Below are positions 8,245 through 16,400 of a DNA stretch of 64,000 nucleotides, one piece after another. Numbering within the stretch: position 1 is the first letter of the stretch; every line of letters starts with the position of its first letter. A program made the translations under genes and the position numbers. The notes under the pieces are model-generated. The model saw only the letters and a list, made by a program, of their open reading frames with translations, did not search any database and was not told the origin of the DNA. This DNA is from Roseburia hominis (GTDB lineage: Bacteria; Bacillota; Clostridia; Lachnospirales; Lachnospiraceae), in NCBI GenBank assembly GCA_040702975.1, contig CP159990.1, forward strand, positions 434,001-498,000, written 5' to 3'.

Positions 8245-8862
8245 ATGGATAAGATGAGTCAAGAAAAGAGACAAGAAAGAAGACGCGAGAAGAGTCAGGA
8301 AACGAGACAAAAAAGAAGACAGGAGAAGAGCCAGGATGAGAGAGCGGAGAAGAAGAATTCCAAGAGTAGAAGAAGGGCCTCTATCTGCTGCAGTATAGCA
8401 GGGACGTTGATTTTGGTCGCTGTGATTCTGGCGTGTGTTCCTTTGACGCTTCCGCGTCTTGCGGGATATCAGGTGTACAACGTAATCAGCGGAAGTATGG
8501 AACCGGCACTTCCCATCGGGAGCCTCGTTTTGGTAAAACCGCAGGATGCAGCTAAAGTCCAGGAGGGGGATATCATCGCTTTCTACAGCGCGACGGATAC
8601 CGGAGCAATCATTACGCATCGTGTCGTGGAGAATCAGGTTGCGGCAGGGCGTCTGGTCACCAAGGGAGATGCGAATGAGGATAAGGATATCAATCCGGTG
8701 GAGTATGATCAGTTCCTGGGAAAGGTGATGTTTTCGGTTCCTTTTCTTGGAATGATCCTTCAGGGAGCGGCTTCCACATCAGGGAAGGTCGCGGCAGTCT
8801 GTCTGATTATTATTGCAGTTCTTCTACATAGTATTGCCGGGCTTTTGAAAAACCGGGCATAG
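8245..8862 (+). CDS. sipW: SipW-type signal peptidase I
   Basis: Membrane protease of 205 residues of the ER/archaeal-like type I signal peptidases. Residues 1-45 are a highly charged Lys/Arg/Glu/Gln cytoplasmic leader. A membrane helix follows at about 48-70. The catalytic Ser84 lies in SGSMEPALPIGS, the general base is His125 (THRVV, not the Lys of the common bacterial type), and GDANEDKD supplies the conserved acidic residues. A second helix lies near the C-terminus. SipW enzymes process TasA-type precursors, matching the precursors encoded at 2925 and 3527; only the nuclease insertion and its repeats separate the peptidase from that operon. The assignment as SipW-like is firm. Confidence 0.9.
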   Translation: MDKMSQEKRQERRREKSQETRQKRRQEKSQDERAEKKNSKSRRRASICCSIAGTLILVAVILACVPLTLPRLAGYQVYNVISGSMEPALPIGSLVLVKPQDAAKVQEGDIIAFYSATDTGAIITHRVVENQVAAGRLVTKGDANEDKDINPVEYDQFLGKVMFSVPFLGMILQGAASTSGKVAAVCLIIIAVLLHSIAGLLKNRA

Positions 8863-8930
8863 AATTTTATCTGATCCCGCCTGACATTTTTAAGGAATGT
8901 TATCACAGTAAAGGTATAAGCAGCAGGTTA
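8862..8930 (+). pseudogene. fragment of a second PD-(D/E)XK transposase gene
   Basis: About 70 bases starting at the stop codon of the peptidase gene match 7366-7433 of the nuclease gene with few changes. They correspond to the stretch EFYLIPLDIFKECYH and a few residues beyond. No flanking homology is visible, so this is the residue of a lost copy, or of a recombination event that joined it to the peptidase stop. Confidence 0.75.
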
Positions 8931-8974
8931 GAGGGGAGTCGCTCGATTACAATTTGGCGACTCCCCTCATTTTT
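8931..8974 (+). terminator. intrinsic terminator between sipW and pilT
   Basis: GAGGGGAGTCGC pairs with GCGACTCCCCTC around a 14-base loop, followed by ATTTTT. It ends transcription coming from the peptidase gene; the pilus operon arrives from the other side. Confidence 0.88.
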
Positions 8975-9034
8975 ATGAATAGAGATAATAATTTCCTTGA
9001 AACTTTGAAATAAACCTTTGAAACAAAATGACCA

Positions 9035-10096
9035 TTATACCAACTTCCTTTTCATCATCTCCGGGTTGGAGGCGTACATAAGAGCGGTATCTTTTGAGAT
9101 AATGCCGCGTTTGTAGTAGTCGGCCAGGCAGGTGTCCATGGAGTACATATTGTTGTTTCCGGATGCGGAATACAGCATACCGTCAATCTGCGGAACCTTG
9201 TTGTCCCGGATCATATTGCGGATAGCCGAATTGACCGTCAGGAATTCAAAGGCGGGCATACTATGTCCGTCTTTATCCGGAACGAATTGCTGTGAGATAA
9301 CGGCCTGCAGCGTCATGGAAAGCTGGACAGCGATCTGCTGCTGCTGGTTGGCGGGGAAGACGTCGATGATTCGGTCGATTGTGTTGGCAGCGCCGACGGT
9401 GTGAAGCGTGGAGAATACCAGGTGGCCGGTTTCAGCCGCGGTCATGGCGGTCTGGATGGTTTCGTAATCACGCATTTCACCAAGCAGGATGACGTCCGGG
9501 CTCTGCCGCAGGGCAGCTCGGAGAGCCGTCACGTAGTTTTCCGTGTCTGTATTGATCTCACGCTGACTCACGATGCTTTTGTTATGCCGGTGGAAATATT
9601 CCAGCGGGTCTTCCAGGGTGATGATGTGTTTTTCGGCCGTGTGATTGATGTGGTCAATGATGCAGGCCAGGGTTGTGGATTTTCCGCTGCCTGCAGGTCC
9701 TGTGACCAGGACAAGGCCTTTATTCAGCTGCCCCAGGCTGATGATGTTGGAAGGAATATGCATTTCCTCCGGCGTGGGAAGGGAAAAATTGATGATTCTG
9801 ATCACGGCAGCCAGGGATCCCCGCTGTTTGTAGGCATTGATTCGGAAGCGGCAGATACCGGGAAGCGCGAAGGAGAAATCATCATCTCCGGTGATATGCA
9901 GGCGCTCCATATCCCGGTTCTCTGCCAGGCGATAGATATCCTGAATCATCTGGAAAGTGTCTTCCGGGAGCAGGCGCTGTCCATCCTCCGCCAGGATCTG
10001 TTCGTCCTTCCGGTAAGAGAGCGGACGTCCCGCGATGATAAATAAGTCAGAGGCATGAAGCTCTGCCGCGTGTTCTAATATATTTTTTGTATCCAT
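9035..10096 (-). CDS. pilT: PilT-family type IV pilus ATPase
   Basis: Hexameric secretion ATPase of the PilT/VirB11 family, 353 residues from the ATG at 10096, which sits 11 bases after AGGAGGG (an in-frame TTG at 10105 is too close to that site). Walker A is GPAGSGKST near residues 133-141, followed by the Asp-box region ITLEDPLEYFH, the Walker B LLGEMRD and the His box VFSTLHT, all diagnostic. PilT normally powers pilus retraction. Here it is the last gene of a seven-gene pilus-like operon and the only ATPase in it, so it may also do the job of PilB, or PilB may be elsewhere in the genome. Confidence 0.9.
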   Translation of the reverse strand: MDTKNILEHAAELHASDLFIIAGRPLSYRKDEQILAEDGQRLLPEDTFQMIQDIYRLAENRDMERLHITGDDDFSFALPGICRFRINAYKQRGSLAAVIRIINFSLPTPEEMHIPSNIISLGQLNKGLVLVTGPAGSGKSTTLACIIDHINHTAEKHIITLEDPLEYFHRHNKSIVSQREINTDTENYVTALRAALRQSPDVILLGEMRDYETIQTAMTAAETGHLVFSTLHTVGAANTIDRIIDVFPANQQQQIAVQLSMTLQAVISQQFVPDKDGHSMPAFEFLTVNSAIRNMIRDNKVPQIDGMLYSASGNNNMYSMDTCLADYYKRGIISKDTALMYASNPEMMKRKLV

Positions 10097-10122
10097 AGTG
10101 TTCAAATCCCTCCTGAGCTTCT

Positions 10123-10542
10123 TTATTGAAGAACCGGAAGGTGTTCGTCGCCTTCCCAGTCTTCTATGGAAATTTCTTTAAATTCTGTTATCCTGCAATA
10201 TGTCCCGCCCGTCTGATCCGGATTACAGAGAGTAAGGACTACATTTAGCTGTTTTTGCTCGTCAATCGGTACGGTAATCGTATACGTCTTCGGAAGTTCG
10301 TCGTAAGTGCCATTTTTCCAGCTCTGTTTTACCTGTTCTGTATACTCCGCAATCTGATGGTTGGCTTCGTTGGAAGCGGCGTAGTATGCCGTAGTTCTGT
10401 CGGCAATCTGCCGGGTGAAAGCGGCGTCCTTGTTGGCACTGATAAAGGAAAGGGTCGCAAATGTTACCATGCAAAGTACGATAAAGATCGTCAGTATGGA
10501 TGCGGTTCCCATATTCATGACTGGATATTTGGTCTTTTTCAT
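10123..10542 (-). CDS. pilus-operon membrane protein, PilX-like
   Basis: Protein of 139 residues with one N-terminal membrane helix (ASILTIFIVLCMVTFATLSFI) and an extracytoplasmic domain with two Cys residues. The layout, a short cytoplasmic start then one helix then a small domain, is that of minor pseudopilins or PilX-like proteins, but there is no Gly-Phe-Thr-Leu prepilin cleavage site. The start overlaps the stop of the preceding gene by one base. Function inferred from the operon. Confidence 0.6.
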   Translation of the reverse strand: MKKTKYPVMNMGTASILTIFIVLCMVTFATLSFISANKDAAFTRQIADRTTAYYAASNEANHQIAEYTEQVKQSWKNGTYDELPKTYTITVPIDEQKQLNVVLTLCNPDQTGGTYCRITEFKEISIEDWEGDEHLPVLQ

Positions 10543-10967
10543 TAGTCGTCCCCCCTGTAATGTTCCGCCTGCAGTGTGTAAATCACTTCGTCTTCGCCGG
10601 TCACGGTAATGTTGCCTGTCAGCATCCCCTGGTCAGTCGAAAGCAGCACTTCCATCTGAAAGAAAGCAGAGGAAGCATCGCAGGGCTTCCAGGAGCGGTC
10701 GTAGAAGACGCGCAGGGTCTGTCCGTCTGTCACTCCATCTGGAAAACTGGAAAGCAGGGATTCCGGTGTCCCGTCGCACACCTCCAGTGCTTCCGCCGCA
10801 CTGGAAGCGGCAAGCACGGCCTGATTCAGAGCTGCGGCGTTGTCGCTTAGCAGCTTTGCTTTGGCAAACAGCTGGATACAGACTGCGCTGGCGATGGAAA
10901 AGAACAGGATGGAAATGATAATTTCCATCAAAAAAATGTTAGATCTGCGTTGCGTTTTGTGTTTCAT
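10542..10967 (-). CDS. prepilin-like protein
   Basis: Protein of 141 residues: a basic leader (KHKTQRRSN), then the helix IFLMEIIISILFFSIASAVC with a Glu at position five of the mature-like helix, as in type IV prepilins, then a domain of about 100 residues. The usual Gly before the cleavage site is replaced by Asn, so processing by PilD is uncertain. It overlaps the upstream gene by four bases and the downstream one by one base. Probably a minor pilin. Confidence 0.65.
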   Translation of the reverse strand: MKHKTQRRSNIFLMEIIISILFFSIASAVCIQLFAKAKLLSDNAAALNQAVLAASSAAEALEVCDGTPESLLSSFPDGVTDGQTLRVFYDRSWKPCDASSAFFQMEVLLSTDQGMLTGNITVTGEDEVIYTLQAEHYRGDD

Positions 10968-11464
10968 GAATTCCCTCCTTCCCCAGCGCTTGAGGGGTGA
11001 GCCAAGACAGAGGAGGAAGCTCCTTCTTTGTCCGTTACGGTGATCTTAAGCAAGGAATTACCCAGGTCCTCGAAAGAGAGGGTGATGTCCTGAATCAGAC
11101 CGGTACCGTCCTGGGGGTCGGCGGAGGTGTCGTTTCGGACAAACAGCTCCCGCATTTCCCCTTCGCTGGAGTAGATATAGGTGGTATAGGCGGTACCCTG
11201 ATAGTTAGCGGTGATCAGAAGCGCGGGAGTTCCGTCGTCCATCTCACCGATGGAGATTCCGCCGTTTTCATCGCTCTGGCGGATTTTCTCCGTGATGTAG
11301 GAAAGGGAGGTACGTCGCCCGTAGTTGGCGTCGGAAGCCTTTTGGGCGTTTCGGTAAACGTTTGCTCCGATCACGATCACAAATATGGCAGAGATTAAAA
11401 AAACGCAGAACAGGGCAATTGTAAATAAAAGCTCTGTAACATGGTCTTTTTCTTTTTCTTTCAT
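10964..11464 (-). CDS. DUF4860-like pilus-operon protein
   Basis: Protein of 166 residues with one N-terminal membrane helix (LLFTIALFCVFLISAIFVIVI) and an outer beta-rich domain of about 130 residues. The sequence resembles the DUF4860 family found in clostridial type IV pilus clusters; I make this match from memory of the family pattern. The start follows GGAGGCAGC, and the end overlaps the next gene by four bases. It is probably a pseudopilin-like component. Confidence 0.6.
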   Translation of the reverse strand: MKEKEKDHVTELLFTIALFCVFLISAIFVIVIGANVYRNAQKASDANYGRRTSLSYITEKIRQSDENGGISIGEMDDGTPALLITANYQGTAYTTYIYSSEGEMRELFVRNDTSADPQDGTGLIQDITLSFEDLGNSLLKITVTDKEGASSSVLAHPSSAGEGGNS

Positions 11465-11474
11465 AAGCTGCCTC

Positions 11475-11798
11475 CTATTTTTTGCGAATAACGGTAATGT
11501 CGGGCATCATATTCTGGCCCTCAGTCTGATAGTCTATGAAGAAGCTGGATTCGTCATAGGTAATGTTGTAGCGGGACAGCAGCTGTTCCAGGGTCTCCGG
11601 GTAGGAGCCCTCCACCGCATAACAATGTACGGCGCTCTGCACGAGTGCCTGCTCCAGATTCTTCTGCTGCTCTTCCAGAGAACTGCCTGACAGAGAGTGT
11701 ATGGCGGTAAGGAAGATAAAAATCAGCACCAGAAATATGATCAGGGACAGATATATATTTCTGCCTTCGGTTGTATTTTTTGCACCAAATCTTTTCAT
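11475..11798 (-). CDS. small pilin-like membrane protein
   Basis: Protein of 107 residues from the ATG at 11798, chosen because AGGAGG lies eight bases upstream and the longer frame would overlap the preceding gene. Residues 14-36 form a membrane helix (IYLSLIIFLVLIFIFLTAIH). The outer part (ALVQSAVHCYAVEGSYPETLEQLL) has the short helix plus 'YPxTLexL' phrase common in type II/IV pseudopilins. Only 10 bases separate it from the next gene. Likely a pilus subunit, not a recognised family member. Confidence 0.6.
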   Translation of the reverse strand: MKRFGAKNTTEGRNIYLSLIIFLVLIFIFLTAIHSLSGSSLEEQQKNLEQALVQSAVHCYAVEGSYPETLEQLLSRYNITYDESSFFIDYQTEGQNMMPDITVIRKK

Positions 11799-11808
11799 AC
11801 AGGGCCTC

Positions 11809-12861
11809 CTACATTCCTGACAGGATTCCAAGGAGCGGCAGCATGACTGACAGCAGGATGATTCCGGTAATTACGGAAAGTATGGCGACCAGAGTCGGCT
11901 CGAGGACAGCCATGGCGCCCGCCAGACGGCCGTCCAGTTCTTCCTCGTAGCGTCCGGCGATGTCCTGCATGACCTCATCCAGTGTTCCGGTTTTCTGGGC
12001 TACGAGGACCATCCGTCCGTAGATACCGGTGAAAATGCCGGATTTGATGAGGGCGTCGGACAAGGGCTCGCCTGATTCCAGCTTTTCCAGGCATTCCTTA
12101 AGCTTTTGCTGGAACCGTGGCCCGTCGGAAAGCTTGCCTGCCATGTTAATGCTCTCCTCCGGCGAAAAACCGCTGGAGAGCAGAAGGGACATTCCGCCCG
12201 CAAAACGGCAGGAGGCGGTCAGGTCCGAAAATTTCCTGGAAAAAGGAAGGCGGTCGCTGACTGTGATGAGATATGCCTGACCCTTCTGGCTTCTGGTCAG
12301 GTACAGTACAAGCACCGCCAGAACGAGGATTACAAGTATGAATACAATTCCGTAGCGATTAAGTACATTGCCGAGGGCCATCAGGCGCCGGGACGCCCAG
12401 CTCATCTCTGCCCCCAGCTGATTAAATACCTGCTGGAATATGGGCAGCACCCTGGAGAGCAGGACCGAGATCACGATCAGCATCATGGTCAGCATGACCA
12501 TGGGGTAAGTCACGGCGCTGCGCATCGATGCGGCGATTCCGGCTTCTCTTTCATAGAAGGCGGAAAGAGAGGTCATGACTTTGTCCAGCTGTCCGGTCTG
12601 TTCGCCGATGTGGCACATTTGCAGAAAATATGCAGGGAACACGCCGGAAGCTTCGAGTGCATCGGTCAGCAGCCCGGTCTCGAGCAGCGAGTCGTAGATA
12701 GTCGTGAGAATCTTCTGATCTTCCGGCAAGGTGGCCTCTTCTTTCATGATAGCGATTCCCTCGAGAGAAGAAATCCCGGCTCGGAGGATCATTGCCATCT
12801 GGCTGCAGAAGGAAGCGACCTCCGAATGGGAAAGGCTTTTTGTGTTTTGTTGATTTGTCAT
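11809..12861 (-). CDS. pilC: type IV pilus / type II secretion inner-membrane platform protein (PilC/GspF)
   Basis: Polytopic platform protein of 350 residues that couples the ATPase to the growing pilus. Two T2SSF domains are visible: the first with FCSQMAMILRAGISSLEGI and CHIGEQTGQLDKVM, the second with CRFAGGMSLLLSSGFSPEESI and VAQKTGTLDEVMQDIA. Each is followed by long hydrophobic helices (VMLTMMLIVISVLLSRVLPIF; LVAILSVITGIILLSVMLPLL). The length is slightly below the usual 400 residues, with a short N-terminus. It follows the transglutaminase gene by 21 bases. Confidence 0.92.
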   Translation of the reverse strand: MTNQQNTKSLSHSEVASFCSQMAMILRAGISSLEGIAIMKEEATLPEDQKILTTIYDSLLETGLLTDALEASGVFPAYFLQMCHIGEQTGQLDKVMTSLSAFYEREAGIAASMRSAVTYPMVMLTMMLIVISVLLSRVLPIFQQVFNQLGAEMSWASRRLMALGNVLNRYGIVFILVILVLAVLVLYLTRSQKGQAYLITVSDRLPFSRKFSDLTASCRFAGGMSLLLSSGFSPEESINMAGKLSDGPRFQQKLKECLEKLESGEPLSDALIKSGIFTGIYGRMVLVAQKTGTLDEVMQDIAGRYEEELDGRLAGAMAVLEPTLVAILSVITGIILLSVMLPLLGILSGM

Positions 12862-12882
12862 AAAATCTCCTTTCCAGCTCCG

Positions 12883-13878
12883 TTAACGGGAGTATTTTAC
12901 AGTATAATTCGTTCCGTCTCCGATGTAATCGCGCAGGTCGGAGGCGTCGTTGGTGGCACCCAGCGTTGGGTCCATCAAAGCCCAACTCTTTCCGTCAAAC
13001 TGGATGATGTCGTTGATCCAGCCGGTTTCGGTGCTGTAGGTGCTGATCCAGGCGTGGTAGATCTCCCCGGAATAGCCGATCTCCAGCTTGGTGGGAATGC
13101 CCTGGGAGCGGAGCATCGCTGTCATCAGGGCGGCGTAATCGAAGCAGATCCCTTTGCCGGTATCCAGAGTATCGTCCACGTTGGGAAGATAACCGCTCTG
13201 TACGGTGCGGGCCTTCTCATCGTCATAGGCGACGTTTGTGATCACGTAATCGTAAATGGCTGTAATGACATCCAGAGTGTTGGACGCACCGTCAGCAAGC
13301 TCGGATGCTTTCGCGACGGCTCTGGTGTCGGAAGTGAACCAGGTGTACTGGTTCGGGTATAAGAAAGGCTGAAATTCGTCTTTCAGCTTTACGTCGATTG
13401 TCTGCTTAAAAAGGTTGGAATATAGCTTGTCCTGCACATGTTCCCTTACGTCCAGCGTGTAGGTACCTTCTCCACCCGTCAGCGGAAGAACCGCATAGCT
13501 CTCAGAAGCGGGCAGATCGTAGGTATAGCGTACATCGTCAGGCGTGATGACAAAGAATTTGACCTTGTCAGCAGAACCTGTGTACCGCGACATGATATAT
13601 CCATTTTCCGTATGGGAAGCATCTATTTCCAGTCCGCCCTCCTGAAAGGTCACTGCACCGTCAGTGGCTGGGACCAGTACTTTGGGAGTATTGTCCCACT
13701 GGCCTTCGGAGGAGGATTCGGAATCGGCAGCTTTAGCAGCAATTTCGGAAGAGGCATTCGCCTTGTCCTGACTGGAATGATCAGCCGGGGGAGGGCTCTT
13801 CTGATTGCCACAGCCGCACAAAAGCAGAGTAAGCAGAAACATGCAGGTCAGAAACGGACCGTTCAGGCGCCTGTGCAT
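12883..13878 (-). CDS. transglutaminase-like lipoprotein
   Basis: Surface lipoprotein of 331 residues. The signal peptide ends in the lipobox LCGC with Cys23 as lipid anchor. The C-terminal transglutaminase-like domain has the full triad: Cys245 in KGICFDYA, His275 in YHAWI and Asp303 in MDPT. Residues 65-165 form an N-terminal beta domain. Enzymes of this fold cross-link or hydrolyse Gln-containing peptides; secreted clostridial forms are poorly studied. It is the first gene of the pilus-like operon and carries its promoter, so it may act on the pilus or the wall around it. Confidence 0.88.
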   Translation of the reverse strand: MHRRLNGPFLTCMFLLTLLLCGCGNQKSPPPADHSSQDKANASSEIAAKAADSESSSEGQWDNTPKVLVPATDGAVTFQEGGLEIDASHTENGYIMSRYTGSADKVKFFVITPDDVRYTYDLPASESYAVLPLTGGEGTYTLDVREHVQDKLYSNLFKQTIDVKLKDEFQPFLYPNQYTWFTSDTRAVAKASELADGASNTLDVITAIYDYVITNVAYDDEKARTVQSGYLPNVDDTLDTGKGICFDYAALMTAMLRSQGIPTKLEIGYSGEIYHAWISTYSTETGWINDIIQFDGKSWALMDPTLGATNDASDLRDYIGDGTNYTVKYSR

Positions 13879-13910
13879 TTACCGTTCTCCTTTCTATCAT
13901 TTCTTCTTCT

Positions 13911-13967
13911 TATTATACACAATCCTTTTTTTAAAAACAACTCATGAATATCACTTTGGTTACATAT
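13911..13967 (-). repeat. promoter-bearing duplicated segment, copy 1
   Basis: Nearly identical to 24536-24592: the same -10, the same A-rich spacer and the same upstream GTGATATTC. Both copies read toward lower coordinates. One drives an intact operon; the other abuts a truncated gene. Confidence 0.75.
13912..13940 (-). promoter_or_regulatory. promoter of the pilus operon
   Basis: On the minus strand: TTGTTT, 17 bases, then TATAAT, about 33 bases upstream of the transglutaminase ATG. The promoter lies in a stretch of some 55 bases that recurs at 24536-24592 with about 90% identity. Confidence 0.75.
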
Positions 13968-14000
13968 TGATATCTGAAATGCCACGGTCTTTCATGTCAT

Positions 14001-14234
14001 ATTTTATTCACAAGCATACAAAGTATTATGTCTGGAAGAGCGCTGCCTTCACTTTCGGAATTTTTGATGATGTGTGATTATCTTGGCGTGACACCCGCAG
14101 CGTTTTTTGATAAAGATGTGAAAGAGCCGATACTTGTGCGGCAGCTATGCTCCCTGGCACAAAATATGTCGGATAAGGATCTGTTGGTGCTGATTAATAT
14201 AGCTGACAGGTTGAATGAAAAAGAGAGAGGTTAG
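14001..14234 (+). pseudogene. truncated XRE-family regulator
   Basis: The frame reads IQSIMSGRALPSLSEF and then MMCDYLGVTPAAFFDKD, the second half of an XRE helix-turn-helix domain and its usual linker, followed by about 40 helical residues and a stop. The first two helices of the DNA-binding domain are missing and no ribosome site or in-frame start precedes the conserved part; the ATG at 14028 is inside the recognition helix. The breakpoint lies just downstream of the promoter-bearing repeat. Very likely a decayed gene. Confidence 0.7.
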
Positions 14235-14278
14235 GATAACGTTTTAATTCTGTTATGGAACGAAATCGCTGACAGCTT

Positions 14279-14311
14279 AAAAGAGACTGTTTGAAGCAGT
14301 CTCTTTTAATT
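14279..14311. terminator. bidirectional intrinsic terminator
   Basis: AAAAGAGACTG, seven-base loop, CAGTCTCTTTT. A/T runs on both sides allow it to serve both the XRE remnant and the IclR gene that ends at 14341. Confidence 0.88.
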
Positions 14312-14340
14312 ATGTTGCAATAAGTATTAACTGATGAGGA

Positions 14341-15138
14341 TTAACCTTCTGATCTCAGTGCAGGAAATAGAGGAGCATACTGCGAAAGAAGATTACAGGC
14401 TCTTGCCAGCTGGTCCGCGTAACATGGTATTTGTTCATCCCGCATTGAGATGATAGAACCGGATATGCTTATAGCGCCGGCGACAGCTCCATTATTATTT
14501 CGAATCGCCATAGCAAGACATTTCACGCCCAGGGATTCCTCTTCCAGATCAATTGCGTAGCCGCGCTCCTTTGACAACTCCAGTTCAGAAAGTAATTGGT
14601 TATAGTTAGTGATGGTATTTTTAGTTATTTGGGGAAGGCCATGCTCTTTTATGATAGTATCAACCTCATCACGGCTCATGTAGCTTAACATGGCCTTTCC
14701 TGAAGCGGTACAGTGCATCGGCACGGTTTTTCCTGTAACAGAATAAGAAATTGCCTGCCGTGTTGGGTATACACATTCCATATAAAAAACTCTTCCGCCA
14801 AGATGTGAAGTAAGATACACAGTTTCGCTTGTTGCGTGCATCAGGTTTTCCATGATCGGGATGGCGCCCTGGATCACGGGTATTGCAGAGTATGCACAGT
14901 AACTTAATTCCATAATCTTATATCCAAGTGAATATGCCTGTCCGTCACGGAGCCGGATAAGAAAGCCGGCTTCTTCTAATGTTCTGATTTGATTCAACAA
15001 AGTGCTCTTGGGAATTCCCAGCATCTTACTTAGCTGTGCCAGAGAAAGTTCTGTTTGGATCGGTGTAAAACAATCAAGTATTCTAAAGGCTTTTGCAACG
15101 GCAGAAACTTTTCCCGGTGTATCTTTCCTGTTTTCCAT
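14341..15138 (-). CDS. IclR-family transcriptional regulator
   Basis: Regulator of 265 residues from the ATG at 15138, which has GGAAAGGA upstream; an in-frame GTG at 15156 lies before that site. The N-terminal winged helix (FRILDCFTPIQTELSLAQLSKM and the recognition part IPKSTLLNQIRTLEEAGF, each shortened here) is followed by an IclR effector domain with the usual GKAMLSYM block and the REEGYAIDLEEE-like phrase ERGYAIDLEEESLG. It is transcribed away from the transporter and catabolic genes, the standard arrangement for a local repressor or activator of a sugar-acid pathway. KdgR is a member of this family, which fits the KDG/KDPG enzymes downstream. Confidence 0.9.
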   Translation of the reverse strand: MENRKDTPGKVSAVAKAFRILDCFTPIQTELSLAQLSKMLGIPKSTLLNQIRTLEEAGFLIRLRDGQAYSLGYKIMELSYCAYSAIPVIQGAIPIMENLMHATSETVYLTSHLGGRVFYMECVYPTRQAISYSVTGKTVPMHCTASGKAMLSYMSRDEVDTIIKEHGLPQITKNTITNYNQLLSELELSKERGYAIDLEEESLGVKCLAMAIRNNNGAVAGAISISGSIISMRDEQIPCYADQLARACNLLSQYAPLFPALRSEG

Positions 15139-15180
15139 AAATGATTTCCTTTCCACTACAATATAATAATACTTAAATAA

Positions 15181-15283
15181 ACTGTACTATATTTTGCTTA
15201 ATACGTCAATAAGATATTAAAATTGAACAATATTCGAAAAAATATCATAATATGTTGACAATTATGAATAATATTGGTAAACT
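15181..15283. promoter_or_regulatory. divergent promoters of iclR and tctC
   Basis: Plus strand: TTGACA (15255-15260), 17 bases, TAAACT (15278-15283). Minus strand: TTGACG (15204-15209), 17 bases, TACAGT (15181-15186). Between them lie AT-rich inverted motifs (CAATATTC and GAATAATATTG flank the tctC -35), the likely IclR binding site. Confidence 0.65.
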
Positions 15284-15379
15284 ATAGGCATATAAATGAA
15301 TGCGCGTTCATTGATACTGAACAACAGAAACTGATGTAGAAACACTGAGAAGCAATAAGAGCAAAAGGAGAAAAAATTT

Positions 15380-16390
15380 ATGAAGAAAAAAATAGCGTTG
15401 CTGCTTGCCGGACTAATGGTAGTGTCTTTATGTGCATGTGCACAAACGGGGGAATCTTCTGCTAAGGAAGAAAAAGAAAGTAAAACGGTATCGGTTGATT
15501 TCCCGAAAAAGAATAAACAAATTAATATAATCGTTCCGTATGCTGCGGGTGGCGTAAGTGATGCAACCATGCGGGTTTTTGCTCCACAGTTAGAGGAGGA
15601 GCTCGGAGTGAACGTAACAATTTCCAATATTACAGGTGCATCCGGAATCGTAGGGCTTACCTCAGCTCAGACAAGTGCGGCGGATGGATACACGCTGGCG
15701 TATGTTCCGGTTGAGCTTACCATGTTCAAGTCTCTTGGCCAGAGTGATCTCGGGGTCGATGATTTTGATTATGTTTGCCGGATCTATACAGCGCCAACCG
15801 TCCTGAGCGTGAGGGCCGACAGCGGGTATGATACTTTAGAAGACTTTATCAATTATGCGAAAGAACATCCGGGCGAACTTACAGTGGGCAATTCCGGTGC
15901 AGGCGGAATCATGCAGTTAGGGGCAGCGGCATTTGCGAAGTCCTGCGGTATCGAAGTAAATCATGTACCGTTTAACGAAGGAATTGCAGGTTCTGTAGCG
16001 GCCGTACTCGGAGGCACATGCGACGCATGCGTCACCTCGCCGTCTGACGTTGTGTCATATGTTCAGTCCGGCGACTTTAAAGTCTTAGCTTCCATGAGCG
16101 AGAAACGTTCAAGTGCGTTACCGGATGTTCAGACAGCTTCAGAACTTGGCTATGACGTGACCTGTCTTTGCTTTGGAGGGCTTGCTGTTCCGAAGGGAAC
16201 TCCGCAGGAAGTAATAGACATTCTTACAAAGGCGGCTAAAGCGGCAAGTGAATCTGATGAAATGCTGGAATTTTATGAGACGCACGGAACGGATCTGGAT
16301 TATCTTGATTCCGGGGATTTTGCCAAGTATCTTCATGAGAGTGAGGAAAATCTGGGAGGCCTGATCAAGGAACTTGGAATTAACGAGTGA
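15380..16390 (+). CDS. tctC: TctC-type solute-binding lipoprotein of tripartite tricarboxylate transporter
   Basis: Extracytoplasmic binding protein of 336 residues. The lipobox LCAC puts the lipid anchor at Cys20. The mature part shows the TctC/Bug signature: NIIVPYAAGGVSDATMR, GASGIVG, LTVGNSGAGG, and LGGTCDACVTSPSDVVSYVQSG (shortened motifs), with the ligand pocket typical for carboxylates. It starts behind AAAGGAG and is the first gene of the transporter. The IS6-like element sits ten bases after its stop and separates it from tctB. Transported substrate is probably a sugar acid, judging by the kinase and aldolase downstream. Confidence 0.92.
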   Translation: MKKKIALLLAGLMVVSLCACAQTGESSAKEEKESKTVSVDFPKKNKQINIIVPYAAGGVSDATMRVFAPQLEEELGVNVTISNITGASGIVGLTSAQTSAADGYTLAYVPVELTMFKSLGQSDLGVDDFDYVCRIYTAPTVLSVRADSGYDTLEDFINYAKEHPGELTVGNSGAGGIMQLGAAAFAKSCGIEVNHVPFNEGIAGSVAAVLGGTCDACVTSPSDVVSYVQSGDFKVLASMSEKRSSALPDVQTASELGYDVTCLCFGGLAVPKGTPQEVIDILTKAAKAASESDEMLEFYETHGTDLDYLDSGDFAKYLHESEENLGGLIKELGINE

Positions 16391-16392
16391 TG

Positions 16393-16400
16393 ATGCGGTA
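16393..16400 (+). repeat. target-site duplication, left
   Basis: ATGCGGTA, repeated exactly at 18320-18327 on the other side of the insertion sequence. Confidence 0.92.

Noticed and set aside
9401..10045. Frame of 214 codons opposite pilT
   Set aside because: Shadow of the PilT coding strand; no start signals.
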